DNA of 6,562 nt, from positions 1 to 6,562 of the forward strand of contig JBMOEX010000102.1 in assembly GCA_049314535.1 (NCBI GenBank), given 5' to 3'. The DNA is from LMEP-6097 sp049314535. Lineage in GTDB: Bacteria; Cyanobacteriota; Vampirovibrionia; LMEP-6097. Position 1 is the first letter of the stretch. Each line of letters opens with the position of its first letter. The notes under the pieces are model-generated. The model searched no databases, was not told the origin of the DNA, and saw only the letters and a list, made by a program, of their open reading frames with translations. Both the position numbers and the translations under genes were made by a program. Positions 5,506 to 6,562 of this stretch are shown here, piece by piece.

Positions 5506-5516
5506 TATTCTAGCTA

Positions 5517-6562
5517 GTGAACTTGCGATTAAAAGATCTTTTTAAAAAATTTTTTTTGCTATTTATTTTAGTAAATCTTTTTAGCTTAGGAGTCGAAGCG
5601 GAAAATCCTCCAGAGAATGAAACATTCGTAGAGATAATCGCAGATGAATTACGTTATAACGAAACTCAAGATTTTTACGAAGCAGTTGGAGAGGCTATCG
5701 CCACTTTCCCTGAGAAAAATATAATAGTCACTGCTAATCAAATGAATTTTGATGGGCTAAAAAAACTTTTAATCGCAGAAGGAAATGTAAAAGTCACCCA
5801 AAATGATACTACTGCCTTCGGTGAATATGTAGTCTTTCATACTGATACGAAAACCTATAGCATGGAAGAACCGAAAATATTCAGCCCAGGTATACGTCTT
5901 AAAGCCCGCAGCAGTACTTCTGAATTCGAAGAACGAAAAAAGCCAGACGAAAAGGATAAAGTTACTGTAAATTTCAAAGATGGTTTTATCGCTTTAGATA
6001 AACCAGTCGGTGTCTACTTTTCAGGGAATCATGAATGGACCAGATATACTCGTGAGCGCAAACTCTACTATCAGAACCGTGAACTCAGATGGAAGGATAT
6101 TCCACCTTTACAGAGCGATATTAAATATAGCGCCAAACGCATTACCTACGATCAAAACAAAAGAATGAACAACCTGAAAATTCAGGGTGCAAGGCTTTGG
6201 CTTAATGATAAATTGAGCATCCCTTCTCCAATAGAACTCACTACTAGCGTGGGAGAGGCTGCAAACACCAGATTCAGAGGACCAGTTTTAGGTCAGCAGG
6301 AGCGCATCGGTGGCTTTGCTGTTGGTCCTAGATTTTTTAAATCTTATAAAAATTCTACTTTTGCGATAGCTCCTATAGTCCAGATCGGTAATGATGGTGG
6401 CTTCGGAGCAGGTTCTATAGTCAGCTACAACACACCAGGAGACACTACCGCACTGATGGCAGGATATGGTTCCCTCTATAATCGCTTTATATTAAATGCT
6501 CACCAAGAACTTCCATATAACTTTGAAGCAAATGCACTCGTTAATCAATTCAACCGTAATCT
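5517..6562 (+). CDS. lptD: LptD-like LPS-assembly outer-membrane protein, 3' end beyond the window
   Basis: The open frame runs 348 codons from GTG to the window edge without a stop. LptD is the outer-membrane barrel that inserts lipopolysaccharide delivered by the Lpt bridge. Residues 1-28 are a signal peptide (basic start, KFFLLFILVNLFSLG core, likely cleavage after VEA). Residues about 38-120 are an OstA/LptA-like beta-jellyroll: IADELRYNETQDFYEAVGEA, then VTANQMNFDG, then LIAEGNVKVTQND. A charged segment (138-148) follows. From about 245 alternating strands rich in Gly and aromatics (FRGPVLG, GGFAVGPRFF, FGAGSIVSYN) look like barrel beginnings. There is no cysteine in the visible part, unlike E. 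coli LptD, which matures through disulfides. Cyanobacterial homologues have a similar organisation. TTG at 5523 is an alternative start. No Shine-Dalgarno sequence is present. It is divergent from recF. Confidence 0.87.
   Translation, partial: MNLRLKDLFKKFFLLFILVNLFSLGVEAENPPENETFVEIIADELRYNETQDFYEAVGEAIATFPEKNIIVTANQMNFDGLKKLLIAEGNVKVTQNDTTAFGEYVVFHTDTKTYSMEEPKIFSPGIRLKARSSTSEFEERKKPDEKDKVTVNFKDGFIALDKPVGVYFSGNHEWTRYTRERKLYYQNRELRWKDIPPLQSDIKYSAKRITYDQNKRMNNLKIQGARLWLNDKLSIPSPIELTTSVGEAANTRFRGPVLGQQERIGGFAVGPRFFKSYKNSTFAIAPIVQIGNDGGFGAGSIVSYNTPGDTTALMAGYGSLYNRFILNAHQELPYNFEANALVNQFNRN

Larger units (their letters stand above)
5464..5513. repeat. Spaced inverted repeat in the recF/lptD divergent intergenic region
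   Basis: CTAGAAT (5464-5470) and ATTCTAG (5507-5513) are perfect inverted copies separated by 36 bp, symmetrically framing the 66-bp intergenic region. Each also contains TAGAAT, a -10-like hexamer, one on each strand. This could be a pair of regulator half-sites, two divergent -10 boxes, or chance in AT-rich sequence. Confidence 0.35.

Noticed and set aside
5501..5545. ATG at 5501 as an upstream start for the LptD-like gene
   Set aside because: It is out of frame with the OstA coding frame and meets TAA after 14 codons.
1..6562. Mobile element, CRISPR array, phage remnant or defence system
   Set aside because: All genes but one are recognisable or plausible housekeeping families. No transposase, terminal repeats, spaced direct repeats or compositional break was seen.

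Overview
The window is a compact, AT-rich stretch of a Gram-negative bacterial chromosome made up mostly of housekeeping genes. Three observations point to the Cyanobacteriota, probably a non-photosynthetic Melainabacteria/Vampirovibrionia-type lineage. EF-P carries the cyanobacterial-style run EFLHVKPGKGAAFVRTK. The efp-accB gene pair is one I associate with cyanobacteria. The LptD-like protein lacks the cysteines of the proteobacterial form. This placement is inference from protein flavour and gene order, not a phylogeny.

Layout from left to right. A complete tRNA-Asp(GUC) gene lies on the minus strand (5-81). It is followed on the plus strand by an unrecognised exported protein (180-1301, TTG start). 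A tightly packed plus-strand cluster follows: efp (1390-1956), accB (1956-2456), rnc (2449-3135) and argB (3139-4002). Its junctions are a 1-nt overlap, an 8-nt overlap and a 3-nt gap, so it is almost certainly one transcription unit with coupled translation. It mixes translation (EF-P), fatty-acid synthesis (the biotin carrier of acetyl-CoA carboxylase), RNA processing (RNase III) and arginine synthesis (N-acetylglutamate kinase).

Convergent to it on the minus strand is recF-dciA (5450 down to 4004), whose genes overlap by 14 nt. RecF acts in recombinational gap repair, and DciA is the ancestral loader or partner of the replicative helicase DnaB. Only one base separates the argB and dciA stop codons. 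A hairpin plus T-run there reads as a terminator for the minus strand only. Divergent from recF, after a 66-bp intergenic region, is a GTG-started LptD/OstA outer-membrane LPS-assembly protein that runs off the right edge. It is easy to miss because no stop codon is in view.

No mobile element, CRISPR array, phage gene, defence system or clearly novel multi-gene system is visible. The points most worth a second look are the uncharacterised exported protein, an Asn at a metal-binding Asp position of RNase III, the near absence of Shine-Dalgarno sequences with promoter-like -10 boxes very close to start codons, and the argB/dciA convergent junction. No gene-free stretch exceeds 100 bases.
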